A stretch of 64,000 nucleotides of DNA from Tremella fuciformis (GCA_032768795.1 CP136493.1:558001-622000); one strand, 5' to 3'. Counted from the stretch's first letter, positions 10,772 to 22,305 are shown. The notes: generated from the sequence alone by a model not told the origin. Translations and numbers: made by a program.

Positions 10772-11185
10772 GGTAGAAACGAGGATGTCAAGGTAGGATC
10801 CTCGTCAAGGTTGGATCCTCGTTGAGGTTGCAAGATTGTCAAGGTAACATGGTCATCGATGATACAATGTGAGTGCGACTCAGCCACACTGCATGCCACG
10901 GAGAGAGTGAGATTGTCAATGGTGATTCATGAGACTCAATCAGAGAGTGCTGAAGAACTACGATGGGCGCCCGGGGCATCCTATATAACTCTGCGCCTGC
11001 CTCCCGTCGTCGCGCAATCATTCAATGTCTACTCCCTCGTCAAGGTTCTCCAGCCCGAGGTAGGTCACGTGTCGGCCACGTGAAAGGTGTCGGTCACGTG
11101 CATAGGTCATTGAGGGTGTGGCCGTTGTGACATTTGTCCTGAACCATTCAGGAGGAATAAGGTAAGTGATTGGGCATATTGTATG

Positions 11186-11753
11186 TGTCATGAACGACCA
11201 AACTCCGACTTTGCTCCGACCTCCGACTCAACTTCAAGTAATCTTCGCTTTGCTCCAACTCCGCATCATTGGGACATCTACCCACGACATCACCGTTCAC
11301 CCAAGTGTTCACTTGAACACAGGTACCATTCACCCGAACAAACCCTAGCCTTGGACGACATGCCTGCCACGTGCACCTGAAAGCAAGCAGCATTCACCCA
11401 GCCCCCTTTGGTCACACGAACGCCTTCCAGAAGAAGTAGTATTTGACTGTTCACGCGAACGATCACCCGAACACTTGTGGCGTTCACCTGAACGCCTATT
11501 GTATATATAAACCCGCAACTCTCTCGTAGATGCCCCAGCGATGGATCAGTTTCACATCTCCCAGTGACTTCCCCTCCAGTCCCAGTCCCTCATCCCAGCC
11601 CGATCCCATTCGGTCAAGTTCGACCTCGTCGGAGTCGAACCTCCTAGTCCGTGTCCTTGCTCGACGAGCCAGTGACGACTTCGTTGGGTTACAGCCCCAA
11701 CATTCTTGCTCCGTTCCTCCTCCGTCACTACCCAAGGGAGCCCAGGCGTGACA
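11186..11753. mobile_element. Solo LTR E (568 bp), TSD GTATG
   Basis: It starts TGTCATGAAC and ends AGGCGTGACA, with GTATG on both sides (11181-11185 and 11754-11758). It contains a TATA box (GTATATATAAAC near 11503) followed by CAGCGATGGATC, a motif also found after the TATA boxes of LTRs B and C. A block of short CGTTCACCCGAACG-like repeats lies upstream of the TATA. The boundaries rest on the TSD and termini alone, because no second copy is in the window. Confidence 0.65.
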
Positions 11754-11758
11754 GTATG

Positions 11759-12905
11759 CCCAGTTTTCTCAGAGTCTGTTGTCTCATGGTGAGCGTAGCA
11801 AGTGATGCATTGAGTGAACAAGTGTGAGCTTGTAGTGGACCGCCCCTCTGACGCTCTGCCTGTCCCCTACATGACTAGGAGAAAGCCCTATGGCCTCTGC
11901 CTTTGCCCCTCATCCGACATTCAATCCGACATCAACCGACATACCCACGAGTACACCCGACGCCGTATCCGATCCACCATCCTCAGGCCTGATGCCCAAA
12001 CCACAGCCTGGCTCACCTCGGACCCACCTACGATACAATACGACCTTACCCGACACACCATCCGATCTAGGATCCTCAGCTCTCATGCCTGATCCTGCAC
12101 CATTCGACAATCGTGCTCCACTCACACTAATACGGCTGATGTCTGGACAATCCGTAGCAGACCCTTAAGCCACACCCGTTTCCTCTCCGTGTCTCCCGTA
12201 GAATAGTTTCCTCTTGTAGTAGATTCTCCTTCCATACTTCTCAGCCGCGCCACGATATCGTACGTACACCGTACGTACTCCGTAGATTCCTCAGCCTGAC
12301 TTTCATGTATATAAACCAGGCCTGAGAGAGAGAGAACCCATCATCACCTCCTCTTCTCCTACTTCTCTCACTCCCGACTCCCCACTCTTCTTCACTCCTC
12401 TCTCTCTCTCAGAGTCTGGGCTCTGCCCTCCTACTTTTCCTAACTGACTTACTTACTAGTGTTGCTCTGTGTGACATTGACTATCGCGAAGGAACCCAAC
12501 ACAGCTATCAGTCTTACAGACAGAGGCTGGCTTTATTATATGTTAGGAAGAAGGTAAACTGTTTCTCAACACAGCTGACCTGAACCTTTACAGAGCTGCA
12601 TTTCTGCCACTCAACGTCCTTGCTTTGCCTGAGTCTGTTGTGAACAATTTGTCAAGTTGTATGACCTAGAGCTCAGTTTTGATCATCATCTCTGACACAT
12701 GAACAGGGTCTGTAGCGCTTTCTCCAAGACAGGTAGAGAACCCTCTAAAGGACTGGACCAGGACCAGCAACACACATGCGGGCAAGTAATGGTAATCACA
12801 TTGTTAAGACAAGAATGATGTACAGAGCATGTTAAAAGAATGACGGATCAGGAGGAATGCAATCAAGTGTGCGGCATGTTGAGGCCTGCTTCTGAGCAAG
12901 GCTTG
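11759..12905. other. Promoter-like and CpG-poor remnants, unassigned
   Basis: From about 12170 there is a promoter-like run: a short CGTACGTAC repeat near 12260, TGTATATAAACC near 12306, then a pyrimidine-rich tract to about 12420. This resembles the U3-R layout of the neighbouring LTRs, but I could not find matching ends and a TSD. After 12480 the sequence becomes CpG-poor. No gene can be supported here. Confidence 0.35.
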
Positions 12906-13024
12906 TCAGATCAGCTGACTCTTCACATCCCATGTTTCAGTCTTGAGAGTGAATTGTTTGGTTTTTCCTCCATCATCTTCAAAAAAGTAGGTGAGTGTCC
13001 CTCTATTGGAATTGACTATGCTGC

Positions 13025-14253
13025 TGTCACGATGCTGCGCTCTCCCGTGGGCAGAGGCCCTCTCGCACAATATCAGAGTCAAGAATAAGGGACAAAGGGG
13101 TAGAGACGAGGATGTCGAGGTAGGATCCTCGTTGAGGTTGGATCCTCGTCGAGGTTACAAGGTCGTTGAGGTAACAAGGTCGTTGTCATGACCAGGCCAG
13201 CCATCAACCAGCCAAAACAGCCTGTGCGCTCCGTGCGCTCCGTGTGCGCTCTTGTGCGCCCCCAGTGCGGTCCTGTGCGCCCCATGTGCGATCATGTGCG
13301 GTCCACTGTGCGGTCCTGTGCGCTCCTCTGTGCGCTCCTCTGTGCGCTCCTGTGCGCTCCCATCTGTAACTTGGATTTCTGGTCGATCAACAAGATCAAC
13401 AAATATTCTCTGGCCAACCGACACAATCGACAATGGGTCGACATGACCGACAAAGTGTCCCCACTCAATCGACAGAGTCGACAAAGCGTTCCCACTCAAT
13501 CGACAGGGTCGACAATGTACCACTTGGCAGTCGACATGATCGACAACTCTTCCTAGACGTGTCATTCAGGTCAACCACTTAGGTTTGATAGCGCACGCTT
13601 CACTTATTCTAGTTTCTCGTGTTCTCGTATTCTCGCATTCTCATGTTCCGTGATCTAGGTACATCAGAGTTAGGCTTCAAGCCATCTCAGATATACGAAG
13701 GTACTCAGATATACGAAGGTACCAAACCAAGTATATACTGGATACACGCTCTTGTACCTCCACTTGCTTGATAAGCGATACTCTTTATTTAGTCCCTCCT
13801 GTAGTCATGTGAAGGGGATATAAACCCAGAGATTTTGCCTCTGACCCCCTTCTTCTCTAGCGATGGATCTCTACTGTACTTTCTTCTACAGTTAAGTCAC
13901 ACAGTTGGTTTCGCCCAACACTCTCGTCCTAAGGCAGACTTCTAGGCTTTGCGAGCCAGAGACTAAGCCCCCAGGCAACCTCGTTGTACCTTCGCGTACA
14001 TTCTTGCCACACCGCTCTTCAGGTGTGGAACCCCCCGTGACACCGTGACAGTCGTCGAGGATACAGCGTGAGTGCGACTCAGCCACGCTGCGTGCCACGG
14101 AGAGAGTGAGATCGTCAATGATGATCCATGAGACTCAATGAGAGAACGTCTACTCCCTCGTCCAGGTTCTCCAGCCCAAGGTAGGTCACGTGTCGGCCAC
14201 GTGAGAGGTGTCGGTCACGTGCGTAGGTCGTCGAGGGCGTGGCCGTTGTGACA
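13025..14253. mobile_element. Solo LTR A3, interrupted by LTR C, TSD GCTGC
   Basis: Segments 13025-13183 and 14056-14253 align to LTR A1. The right half lacks an internal ~78 bp including the TATA-like region. It starts TGTCACGATGC and ends GTTGTGACA, with GCTGC at 13020-13024 and 14254-14258. Confidence 0.85.
13184..14050. mobile_element. Solo LTR C (867 bp) nested in A3, TSD GTCGT
   Basis: It starts TGTCATGACC and ends CACCGTGACA, flanked by GTCGT at 13179-13183 and 14051-14055. Its left part has many TGTGCGCTCC-type short repeats (13220-13370) and then repeated TCGACA motifs (13380-13550). Further right come TAGCGATGGATCTC, AGTCACACAGTTGGT and CGAGCCAGAGACTA, shared with LTR B. No coding capacity was found. 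Confidence 0.8.
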
Positions 14254-14736
14254 GCTGCAAACAAAAACAAGTGGCACTTGCCAAGGGCGGGTCATTGTGA
14301 CATTTTCATGAGGATAATGTTTGGCCAAGGTTTCTGCTATCTTGTCAAACTGGGTGTTTTCAATATGTTGGTCAAAATCAAGAGCAAGACAAGGCCAATC
14401 CTCCTTGAACGAATCGGTCATCTGCTTTCTGAGGTCTATGAGGGATGTTTGCATGACCTCCTTAACTGAGGTAGTCCCTCTTGTTGAGCGTGTGCTGGAA
14501 TTTGGGTAGCTCATAGTATGACAGTGGGACTGGTTCCAAAACGTGCCAGAATGGTCCAAAGGCTTGGAAAGATACGCAATGAGGACAGTGAGCTTTCTGT
14601 TGGGGCCAAGGATCTGCCAGAACGGCTGATATTTATATCCCGGGGCAGGACAGACACTGACCACGGCACCCTGCAACCATGTCATCATGTCCGCTGCGTG
14701 TGAAATCCCAACACAAAAGGGTTTGAGGCCCGCCAC

Positions 14737-15233
14737 GGTCAGTGAGAAACCTCAGCGAAGATCTGAAATCGTTCGTGTGCAAATACATACATCGGCAAAG
14801 TGATCATCTTTCTGGAATGTTTCTTGGCGAGGTTTTCGTATCAAGCGAGCGTCATCAGTTCCGATCTGTTTTGATCTCCGGTTTGACAAGCCGCGTCCGG
14901 TTGACGCTGTGGACACACATATTTGACATGTTCAACCTCCCTGAACGCCTTCCTCGCATTGCTGGTCGTTGCCAATCTGTCACTTCTCCGACATCTCGCG
15001 CCGCTGCGTTGGCGAAAGGAAAAGGAAATGATAAGCAAAGTCGACCAACCGCTTAAGTGATCGGACCTTCGCAATCTGGGATCGTCAAATGCCAAATGCC
15101 TGCACATCGAATTGAAGATTGGTCAAACGTCTCATCGGTCAGTAGGCGCTGGAGGAGGTATGTATGCTAGGCTGTTTGCATGCCCTGATGCATGACCTTT
15201 ACCTCGCTGCAAAGGCTACACGGAACGCCCCAT
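14737..15233. other. Boundary between transposon region and housekeeping block
   Basis: There are short chance frames only. Base composition returns to that of the CpG-containing genes after about 14840. It contains the 3' untranslated region of the symplekin gene. Confidence 0.4.
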
Positions 15234-18200
15234 TCACTCTTCGCCGAAAATCTACGGGTCAGCTCGACTGAAATCCCATGCGCCAGCAAGACACACCTCT
15301 GCCCACGCGCCCTTGGCGCCTGGCCTGTTCCCCAAGAACGTCTTCAAGCCCGTCCTCAGTGCCGGCTGCTTCTCCACCACCTCCCGCAGCTGGTCCTTGC
15401 CCAGCTGGACCAGCGCGCCATAACTCGCGGGGCCCAGCAGCCGCGCGAGCCGCATGAAGCCGTCCCATAATTGCGGGACCTCCCATATCCGCTTGTTGAT
15501 GAGTTTCGGTAGGACGGTGTTGGCAATGAAGGGTATGAGGGATTTGTATGTCGTCACTGCTTGGATGGTGGTGCGGACAAAGACGAGTGGCAGCGAGGGC
15601 AGCTCGACTATGCGTTGCAGGGCGGCGGCGAGCACGTCGGACCTGAAGACCGTGGTCATGCTGAAACAGATCCCAATCGCTGCACGTGAGCCCCTGGACA
15701 ACATGACGCTTACATTCGGACGGGTAGACTGACCCTCGATGGTCTGTTTGAGACTCGTCTCCTCGTTGTGCAGCGCGACGAGCAGGTCGGCGGGTGTCAT
15801 CTTCTGCAGGACCGACGCGAAGGCCGAGCGAACGAGGTCTCGCGAGTCCGGCTCGGCGAGCAAGTTGACAATCCTCGGGATCTGCTTCTCGATCTCGGCC
15901 TGAGAGTCAGCCACATGCTCCCAAATCTTCGTTTACAACGAGACGAGGGGTGTCGATACGGGACATGGAGCACACACCTTCTCCAACTGCCCAATGATCG
16001 GGATGATAAACCTCGGATCCAGCTCCCGATCCTGCATCAAACCCTTGACCAGTCCCACCAGGACCGCTCCGCCCCTGTCCCCGCTCAGAATGGTCACGAC
16101 GCGCAGGGCCAGCTTCTCCGCTCCGGCCGGGAAATTGCGCAGGGTATCGAGAAGTTTAGGCGTAGGTCCCATACTCTGCACGAGACGAGAGATTTCCGCC
16201 TCGACCGCTTCCTGGATATTGGAATCCATTTTGGGATAGAGGGAAAAGATGTCGTCGAGTAGATCTTCGCGCCGCTTGGTGAGAGCGAAGACGAGCTCGA
16301 GGTACTGCTGCACCGTTTCAACCGACGGAGAAGTGAGAAATTTGGATTCGACGGATTCCTCGACCTGTTCGCCCTCTTCCATATCCACGTCCCCGCCTTC
16401 GGCTTCAGTCGAGGTAGGGCTAGGAGCAAGTTTGCGGAAAATGCCCATTGCGAAACCTATGACCTTGTCGCTCATTGCCGAGGACGGGACCCACCGGCGG
16501 ACAGTCGAGATGGCCAGGAAACGGGTCTTGCGGTCGGGGTGGGTACAGAGCTCGAGCAAGGTCCGTAACGCCACGTCTCGTATCGGCGGCCGAGTCTCGA
16601 CGAGATCCCGCAGAGCCAGTAGACCTGGGACGGATCGCTCGGTATCTTCGGACAGCTTCTCGAGTACTGCCACTGCAGAAGGGGTGATCTCTGGCAGCGA
16701 GGTGAGGAAGTTGGAAAGGGACTTGTCTTTGGCGTCGAGGTTCGCGAGACACGCGTGGAGGACTGTATCGAGATTCGAGGCATACTCGCCGTTGCCGTGA
16801 ATCTTTTGGGTGTACCACTCTTCGTTGAGCCATATAGCCGCCAATTTGGACCTAGAGATCAGCGTTACATCAAGAGGTGGGTACAGGGTTGACCTACCTT
16901 GCCGAAAAATCCGCGGCTACATAGTCTGCAATGATGGTCCTGCGCACTTCTGGACCTCGCGTGGCCAAACGAGCCAACAGCAACATCCACATCTCCTTTG
17001 GCTGCACCGCGACTTTCGTCCCATCTTTCGGCTGGAGATCAGGGAGCGACGCAAGCTCGCCGCCGGATTGCCATATTCTCTCCAGAGTGAGGCCAACCAG
17101 ACCGTCTTTCTCGCCTGGATCGACGGGTTCCGGGGGCGGCAGGGCGAAATCGGCAAATGCAATGATCTCTTCTTCTTCGGCCATGCGCCCGAGCTGTGTG
17201 TAAGCCGTGCCCCCGTAGATATAGTGAACATACCAAGAACTCGTCATCATCCACGTCCATATCAAGCGGATTGAGGATCTCATCCTCATCCTCGTCTTTG
17301 ACACCTGTGCCCGAGACTACGCCCAGAGTCGTGGCCAAGACTGGAACGCCATCCCGTCGACCTTCCACTATTGCTCGCCGTGCATCCTGCGATCAGTATC
17401 GAGATACGAATGAGTATGATGGTCACTGACCTCTATTGCAGAGTTGATATTCTCGATCGGGACCGAGGCCAATCCTCGCATGACCTCATCGATGACCGCC
17501 TCGAGCGGTAGAGCTGTCACATCAAAGTGTACAGTCGTGCTAGCGAAGGGCGCAGGGGTAGAGTCGGACTCGATCTTTGCCCGCTTCGCAGCACTCGCAC
17601 TGCTCTCCGCTGGCGGTATCCCTCCCCTCTTCTGAGCCTCCCGTCGCGCTTTCCGTTGTTCATGCTCCACAATGAAAGCGGCGTCCATCCTCTGTTTCTG
17701 CCGCAGGAGGGCGTCGTTGAGCTGTGCCGAGAACTGGGCGAGAGAGGGGTGCCGCACGACATGCGACATGGCGAGCCTGAGGGTCTTCTCCACGGCGCGA
17801 ATCTGCATCGCTGGCTTGCCAGAGGCTTCCAGGGCCGCGGGCGACCACGAAGTCATGGACGACACCAGGAGCGCGGCGAGGGTGGGACGCGACTTGCACA
17901 ACAGCGGCAGGGTATTGAAGAGCGGCTGGAGCACGGCGGGTGTATCCGAGGCGTACATCTGTGTGACCAGCTGCGTCCTGAGCAGGTTGGCCTCGTCCTC
18001 GAGCTCGGTGACGCTCAGCGGGCTATCGCGCGTGATCATCGCAATATTGGGGTCTGCGGCCATCCCGCTCGCGGCCTTGGCCTGCAATCGCGGGTCCGCC
18101 GAGCCGGCCGAGCGGGTGCCGGCAAGCAAGACGCGCTGGACAAACTTCCACGCACGCGCGCGGACGCCTACATGCTGCGGCTGCGCATGGGGGTCGAGCG

Positions 18201-18714
18201 CCAGGGCGATTATGCGGGCCTTGGACGCGCGGAAGAGGTCGTATATGGCCTGCGGGGGCCGCGACGTGGCCAACAGGCGGAAGAGGATGGGGTGGATGGT
18301 GCAGAAGATCGGAATGACGGCTTTGATCGTCGACACGGACTGGCTGTCGAGCATGCGGGCCAGCGACTCGAGGGAAGACTGCGCGACGGCGAGCTTGACG
18401 TCGATTTTGAGCCCGCTGCGCCCCACGGCGAGCGCGACCATGTCGAGCGTCCAGCTGCGCAGCAGGCTCTCCCCGCCGTCGGCGACCATGGGCAGCAGCT
18501 GCCCGCATAGCTCGGGGAGGCGCTCTGGGTGCTCTTCGAATCGGCTTCCGGCGGCTATGAGCGCTTCTGCCTGTTGGGCGCTCTCGGCGGGACAGGTGAG
18601 TGCGGCCGAAAGAGCTTGGAGGGGGTCGGCGGGCGCGCCGGCGAGGGAGGTGGAGGGCCCGGCGACGGGGAGGTCCTGGGCGAGGGAGAGGTCCTCGTCG
18701 GCGTAGAGGGACAT
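15234..18714 (-). CDS. PTA1: Symplekin / Pta1, scaffold of the mRNA 3'-end processing complex
   Basis: Seven exons (descending): 18714-17431, 17386-17234, 17193-16898, 16851-15978, 15926-15734, 15679-15297 and 15251-15234, totalling 3201 nt (1066 aa). Introns are 40-54 nt. Residues ~40-350 form the HEAT-like N-terminal domain (ALTCPAESAQQAEALIAAGS, IKAVIPIFCTIHPILFRLLA). A Lys/Arg-rich segment with KRAKIE follows near residue 385. An acidic stretch (GVKDEDEDEILNPLDMDVDD) is made by exon 2. The C-terminal symplekin domain carries SMTTVFRSDVLAAALQRIVE, VRTTIQAVTTYKSLIPF and QLWDGFMRLA. Pta1/symplekin is a nuclear scaffold of the cleavage and polyadenylation factor. If the last intron is retained the protein ends instead at a TAG at 15252, with 14 different residues. 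It is divergent from the gene at 19041, with 326 bp between the start codons. Confidence 0.9.
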
Positions 18715-19040
18715 CCTGCAAGGCTGGACGACGCGCCTCCTGAAGAGAGGTAGAAGATGTTGCAGTTCCAGCTGATGGGTTCTTGCTCTTCTGTCTATCT
18801 TATATGGGGTTGAACTTTAAAGTGGCACGTGGCATTGATCGGCGCTGACGTCGAGGTCACGAGCACTCCGACACCATCGGTACTGCGACGTTTTTCTCAT
18901 TTGCCACCCTCCTCTTCACTCCTCTGTGTTCTCCCTCCCAAAGGTGGACATCATAACAGTCGGCACACCAGGCAGCGCCGGCACTCTTGGTACTTGTACA
19001 TCTCCGCTCCACTTTCTCCTGCACGCACTCGCCGACGAGG
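18715..19040. promoter_or_regulatory. Shared divergent promoter region
   Basis: These 326 bp separate the start codons of symplekin (-) and the 160-aa membrane protein (+). A pyrimidine-rich tract lies near 18900-18940. TATATGG at about 18800 is the only TATA-like run and faces neither gene in an obviously better position. Both genes must draw their core promoters from here unless they overlap. Confidence 0.5.
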
Positions 19041-19621
19041 ATGAGCAACAAAGGGACATATGCGGCCGTAGTGGCCAACGGGTCGTCGAGCAAGCCCGAC
19101 GATCCTCCAGTGGAAGCGCCACCGCCATGTGAGCGTCCCGCGGTGCTCTTAGTCTGCACAGGCAGTTGACAGGCAGACTCTGGTCCGTCTCAGCCTCAGC
19201 CTCAGACGCACGTCCCCGCCTCCCTCCCACGCCCCGCCGACACCGAGTCGGCCGGCCTCATCTCCGAGGTGACACGGCTGCAACAGGCCCGCAGTCGCGC
19301 GCTGCGGCGGTTCTGGGGTGCAATGCTGTGGGCATGGATCATCTGGATACTCGCTGGGTGAGTCGGAGCCGGATTTGGTATTGTGACCGTATCCTAACAA
19401 TCTACAGATTGATCATTGGCGGCGGCATCTCCGACGTGCAGAACGCGCCTGTGGGCCGCCACGGCCACTGGGACAAGCACGGGCGCTGGAAGGCCGACAA
19501 GACGTACACTTACATCTCGGACGACGGCAAGGTCACGCGGACGTGGAGGCGGAAAGAGGGGCCGACTGCGGTGGCGGTGCGATGGGACGCTGGGGAGGAG
19601 ACCGAGTGGCTGGGGCAGTGA
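19041..19621 (+). CDS. 160-aa single-pass membrane protein, unrecognised
   Basis: Three exons: 19041-19128, 19177-19357 and 19408-19621 (483 nt). The N-terminus starts MSNKGTYAAVVANGSSSKP and is Pro/Gln-rich. A helix of about 20 hydrophobic residues (WGAMLWAWIIWILAGLII) near residues 76-95 follows a basic, coiled-coil-like stretch (TRLQQARSRALRRFW). The C-terminal ~60 residues are hydrophilic (GHWDKHGRWKADKTYTY). This suggests a membrane-anchored protein with one TM segment. No family is recognised. Confidence 0.75.
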
Positions 19622-22305
19622 TATTGGTGTAATGTAGATGTGCGTCAGCGCCACCTGCTGCCCGCGGTAGAGATCGTCGTTCTATCTGTCTGGCTGTCTG
19701 TCATGTACTATTGTTGTGGATTGCGGATTGCGATGGGATTGCGTTGAGCCGATGTCAGTTACGGTAACCCAGTGCGTGCCCTTCCCTCTCTTTCTGTCTC
19801 TCTCTCATTCATGTTTCCATCTTTTCACCTTTACACATCGCCATGTGTGAGAAGGGACGAGGCAGCATACGGCCGTGGTGACCGCGGCCTTTGCTCTCAC
19901 TTGCTGCGACTCGCCTCGTCCCGCCCCGCCCCGCCCTACGTGTGTCTGTGTGGTGACAGGCAGACATTGACACGCGTGTCAGTCTAGTCCCGAAGAGACA
20001 CACCGGGCACCGCCATCATCACGACCACCCCCACCACCACTCGAACGATACTCGTGCACTGCACCGTCCAACGGCGCTGAACGCCCCGTGCCCCATGACC
20101 CATGGCTCACGAACCACGGATGCGGGAAAACGCAGCGACATGGCCAGCGAAGTCAGCGAGTCAGAGGGCGGTGCCCATCAACGTATCCGATGCTGACCAG
20201 TGATGCTTCCCTGTCTCACATATCGAGTCCGGCGTTTGACCCAATCACCACCTCGCCTCTCCACCTTTCCCCCCTTGACACGCCGATTCCAGCTGGGATG
20301 ATGGGATCTGCGCCCCCTTTGACAGCCGAAGTGCCTGCTCCATGATACAGACAGAGAGCACTGTTCGGTCGTCGGTGATACGCGATGATGACGAGGACGA
20401 GGACGAGCACGACGAGGAGGGTGAGGGTGACGAAGAGGGGAGATGGTCGTGCGAGGTGTGTCAAAGGGGACCAACCTTACTCGAGCGAGGTGCCTGCGAG
20501 AACAGAAAGCCCTCTGATCAGTCTGACGACTGATCATCAGATGACAGAGCAGAGTGACTCGCTGACTTGATGACATGACTCGCAGGCCGCTAGGCAGCAT
20601 CTTATCTGCCTGATGCTCGCTCGATTCTTGATGCCATCAACATCAACACACCTCCCTTTCCCCCTTGTCTTTTCCGACACTGACCCCGTTCAACCCAATA
20701 CTCCGGACACATCGGCTCTCGTCTTCTCTTGCTGTAGTCGACTGTAGTACTCATTGTCCTCATCTCCGCTCAGCGTTACCTACAGATCCAGGGCGAGTCG
20801 ACCCACAGCAGCGCAGGAAATCCCAAAGGGACCTTCAAGCTATGGGCTATGGGCCGTGGGTACACCCCACGCCCCCTCCCTCCTTGCCGCACTCGCTGTC
20901 AACAGGTGTTTGCCGTCTGCTGCTGTCTGCTGTCTGCTGTCTGTTGTCTGGGTCTGATCGTCACGCACTCCGAGCCTACCGTCGCTTACGAGTCCGAGCA
21001 CTCTCTTGTATATCGGCGAGACAGTGTCGCCATTCCCTCCTCTGTCTCCTGTCGTTCCTAATCCCCTGTTCCCCCCATCCCTATCTCTCAACCATGACCC
21101 CTCTGGTCTCTGCATGACGCCCGTAACCCGCACACCGACAGCCGATACGATACCATACACCCACAGACCCAACAGCAAAGAAAGAGAGAGAGTCCGATCC
21201 CGATCTACGACGCTCACCCGACCGAGGAGCGAACGAACCAACGAACGGGAAGACTCTGTGGCTCGCAGCACACCACATCACCATACATCACTGCACACGG
21301 TACAAGGGTAAAACATACATACGCAAGCAGGCAGGCAGACAAGCAGGCAAGCAGACGACATATAGTCGCCCCCATCTCTGCCCCGCCGCTCCACTCATTC
21401 TCTCTCTCTCTTCCTCTCCCCCATCCCATCGGTCTTGCCACCCGCCCCTCCTACTTGTTGGTACTCATTAACCAAGTAGCCAGGTACTTGGTACGCCACT
21501 GCCCGCCCGAGGAGAGACGGACGACGATCGACGACGAATAGAGTCTCACCAGTACGACGGACCTTGCGATCGCCGCGGTCATTGGAGCGTCGCAGCAGCA
21601 TTCAGTGCTCATTCATTCATGCACCTCGACAGGGTGGCAACGATTCCGCTCTCACCCTTCTTGTCTCTTGCGACACCACCATCCACAGCACCAACAGCGA
21701 CACCCTCGACCGCAACGTCTCTCGTGAGCCCCTTCTCTTCTCCCTCCCCTTCGCCTCCCCTGCCGTGCTCACCTTTGTCCTGACCCCCGAGCCAAAGGCA
21801 TCTCTCACCCTCCCCCCCCCCCCCTCCCTCTCTTATGATTGAGAAGTCTCTTTCTTCCTTTCATCTCCCCACCCTCATGCTCCCTCCCTCATGCTCTCTC
21901 ACCTTCGCCCCTCAGACTCTGGCCATCGGCCCTCGGCGCGGCGCTCACTTCACCCCAGTCCAGCGCCGCCCAATCTGCCCACTTACCCCTCCCACTTCGG
22001 TCTCTCCTTTCAGCCCCCTTGCACCGCATACCGAACTCTCCTCGACCCCTGCCTGGCTCTTTTGTCCCCGCGCATCGACGCCCGGGATCGTGGGACCCGA
22101 TCTCACCACGATTGACACAACAGAACGACCGTCGCCGACAGAGATACACTCGTGCGGACACGGGGTGAGAGCATTTATTCTCATCCATTCACTTTATCCA
22201 TTCCTCCATTCCAGCTCTGCGCACCCTCACCTGTTTCGTCTCGTCTGCCGTGAAAAGGCTCCCACGGGAACAGCAGAGACTGACCCCGCAGACATCCCCT
22301 CAGCC
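19622..22305. other. Long upstream region and probable leader of the C2H2 gene
   Basis: No gene is supported in these 2.7 kb. A Gly/Asp-like simple repeat (GACGAGGACGAGGACGAG) lies near 20390, GTCTGCT repeats at 20918-20945, and a run of C at 21808-21824. From 21835 a frame open without a stop runs into the C2H2 protein at 22306. It is Pro/Ser/Leu-rich and looks like leader rather than protein. A splice-like CTCGACAG near 21625 could end a leader intron. Confidence 0.4.

Larger units (their letters stand above)
9660..11132. mobile_element. Solo LTR A2, interrupted by LTR B
   Basis: Segments 9660-9738 and 10777-11132 together give 435 bp, exactly the length of A1, and align to it throughout. 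They start TGTCACGATGC and end GTTGTGACA. Many CG sites of A1 are TG or CA here. The flanks GGGTG and TTTGT do not match. A2 may therefore be the product of recombination between two different A insertions, or its TSD has decayed. Confidence 0.8.
12906..14736 (-). pseudogene. Unrecognised minus-strand ORF split by LTRs A3 and C
   Basis: The upstream part reads from 14736 down to 14254 and the downstream part from 13024 to a stop at 12906. The block 13025-14253 (LTR A3 with LTR C inside) separates them. Across the GCTGC duplication the frame stays open (...VPLVFVCS-IVNSNRGTL...) and continues for about 33 residues to TGA. The intact ORF would be ~195 aa from 14736; a later ATG near 14514 is also possible. 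It contains Asp/Glu-rich and Thr/Lys-rich stretches but no domain I recognise. With the LTRs present it terminates inside A3. Confidence 0.45.

Noticed and set aside
11441..12476. Alternative LTR with TTGAC flanks (TGTTCACG...GTGTGACA)
   Set aside because: A 5-bp match exists, but the termini are poorly inverted and it would overlap LTR E, whose ends and TSD are better.
13220..13550. Short repeated units in LTR C that look array-like
   Set aside because: Units of 10-15 bp are irregular and without spacers, so they are LTR-internal simple repeats, not CRISPR.
17527..18706. Two long + strand frames (327 and 344 codons) opposite symplekin exon 1
   Set aside because: They are Arg/Ala-rich shadows of the GC-rich minus-strand coding sequence, with no motif.
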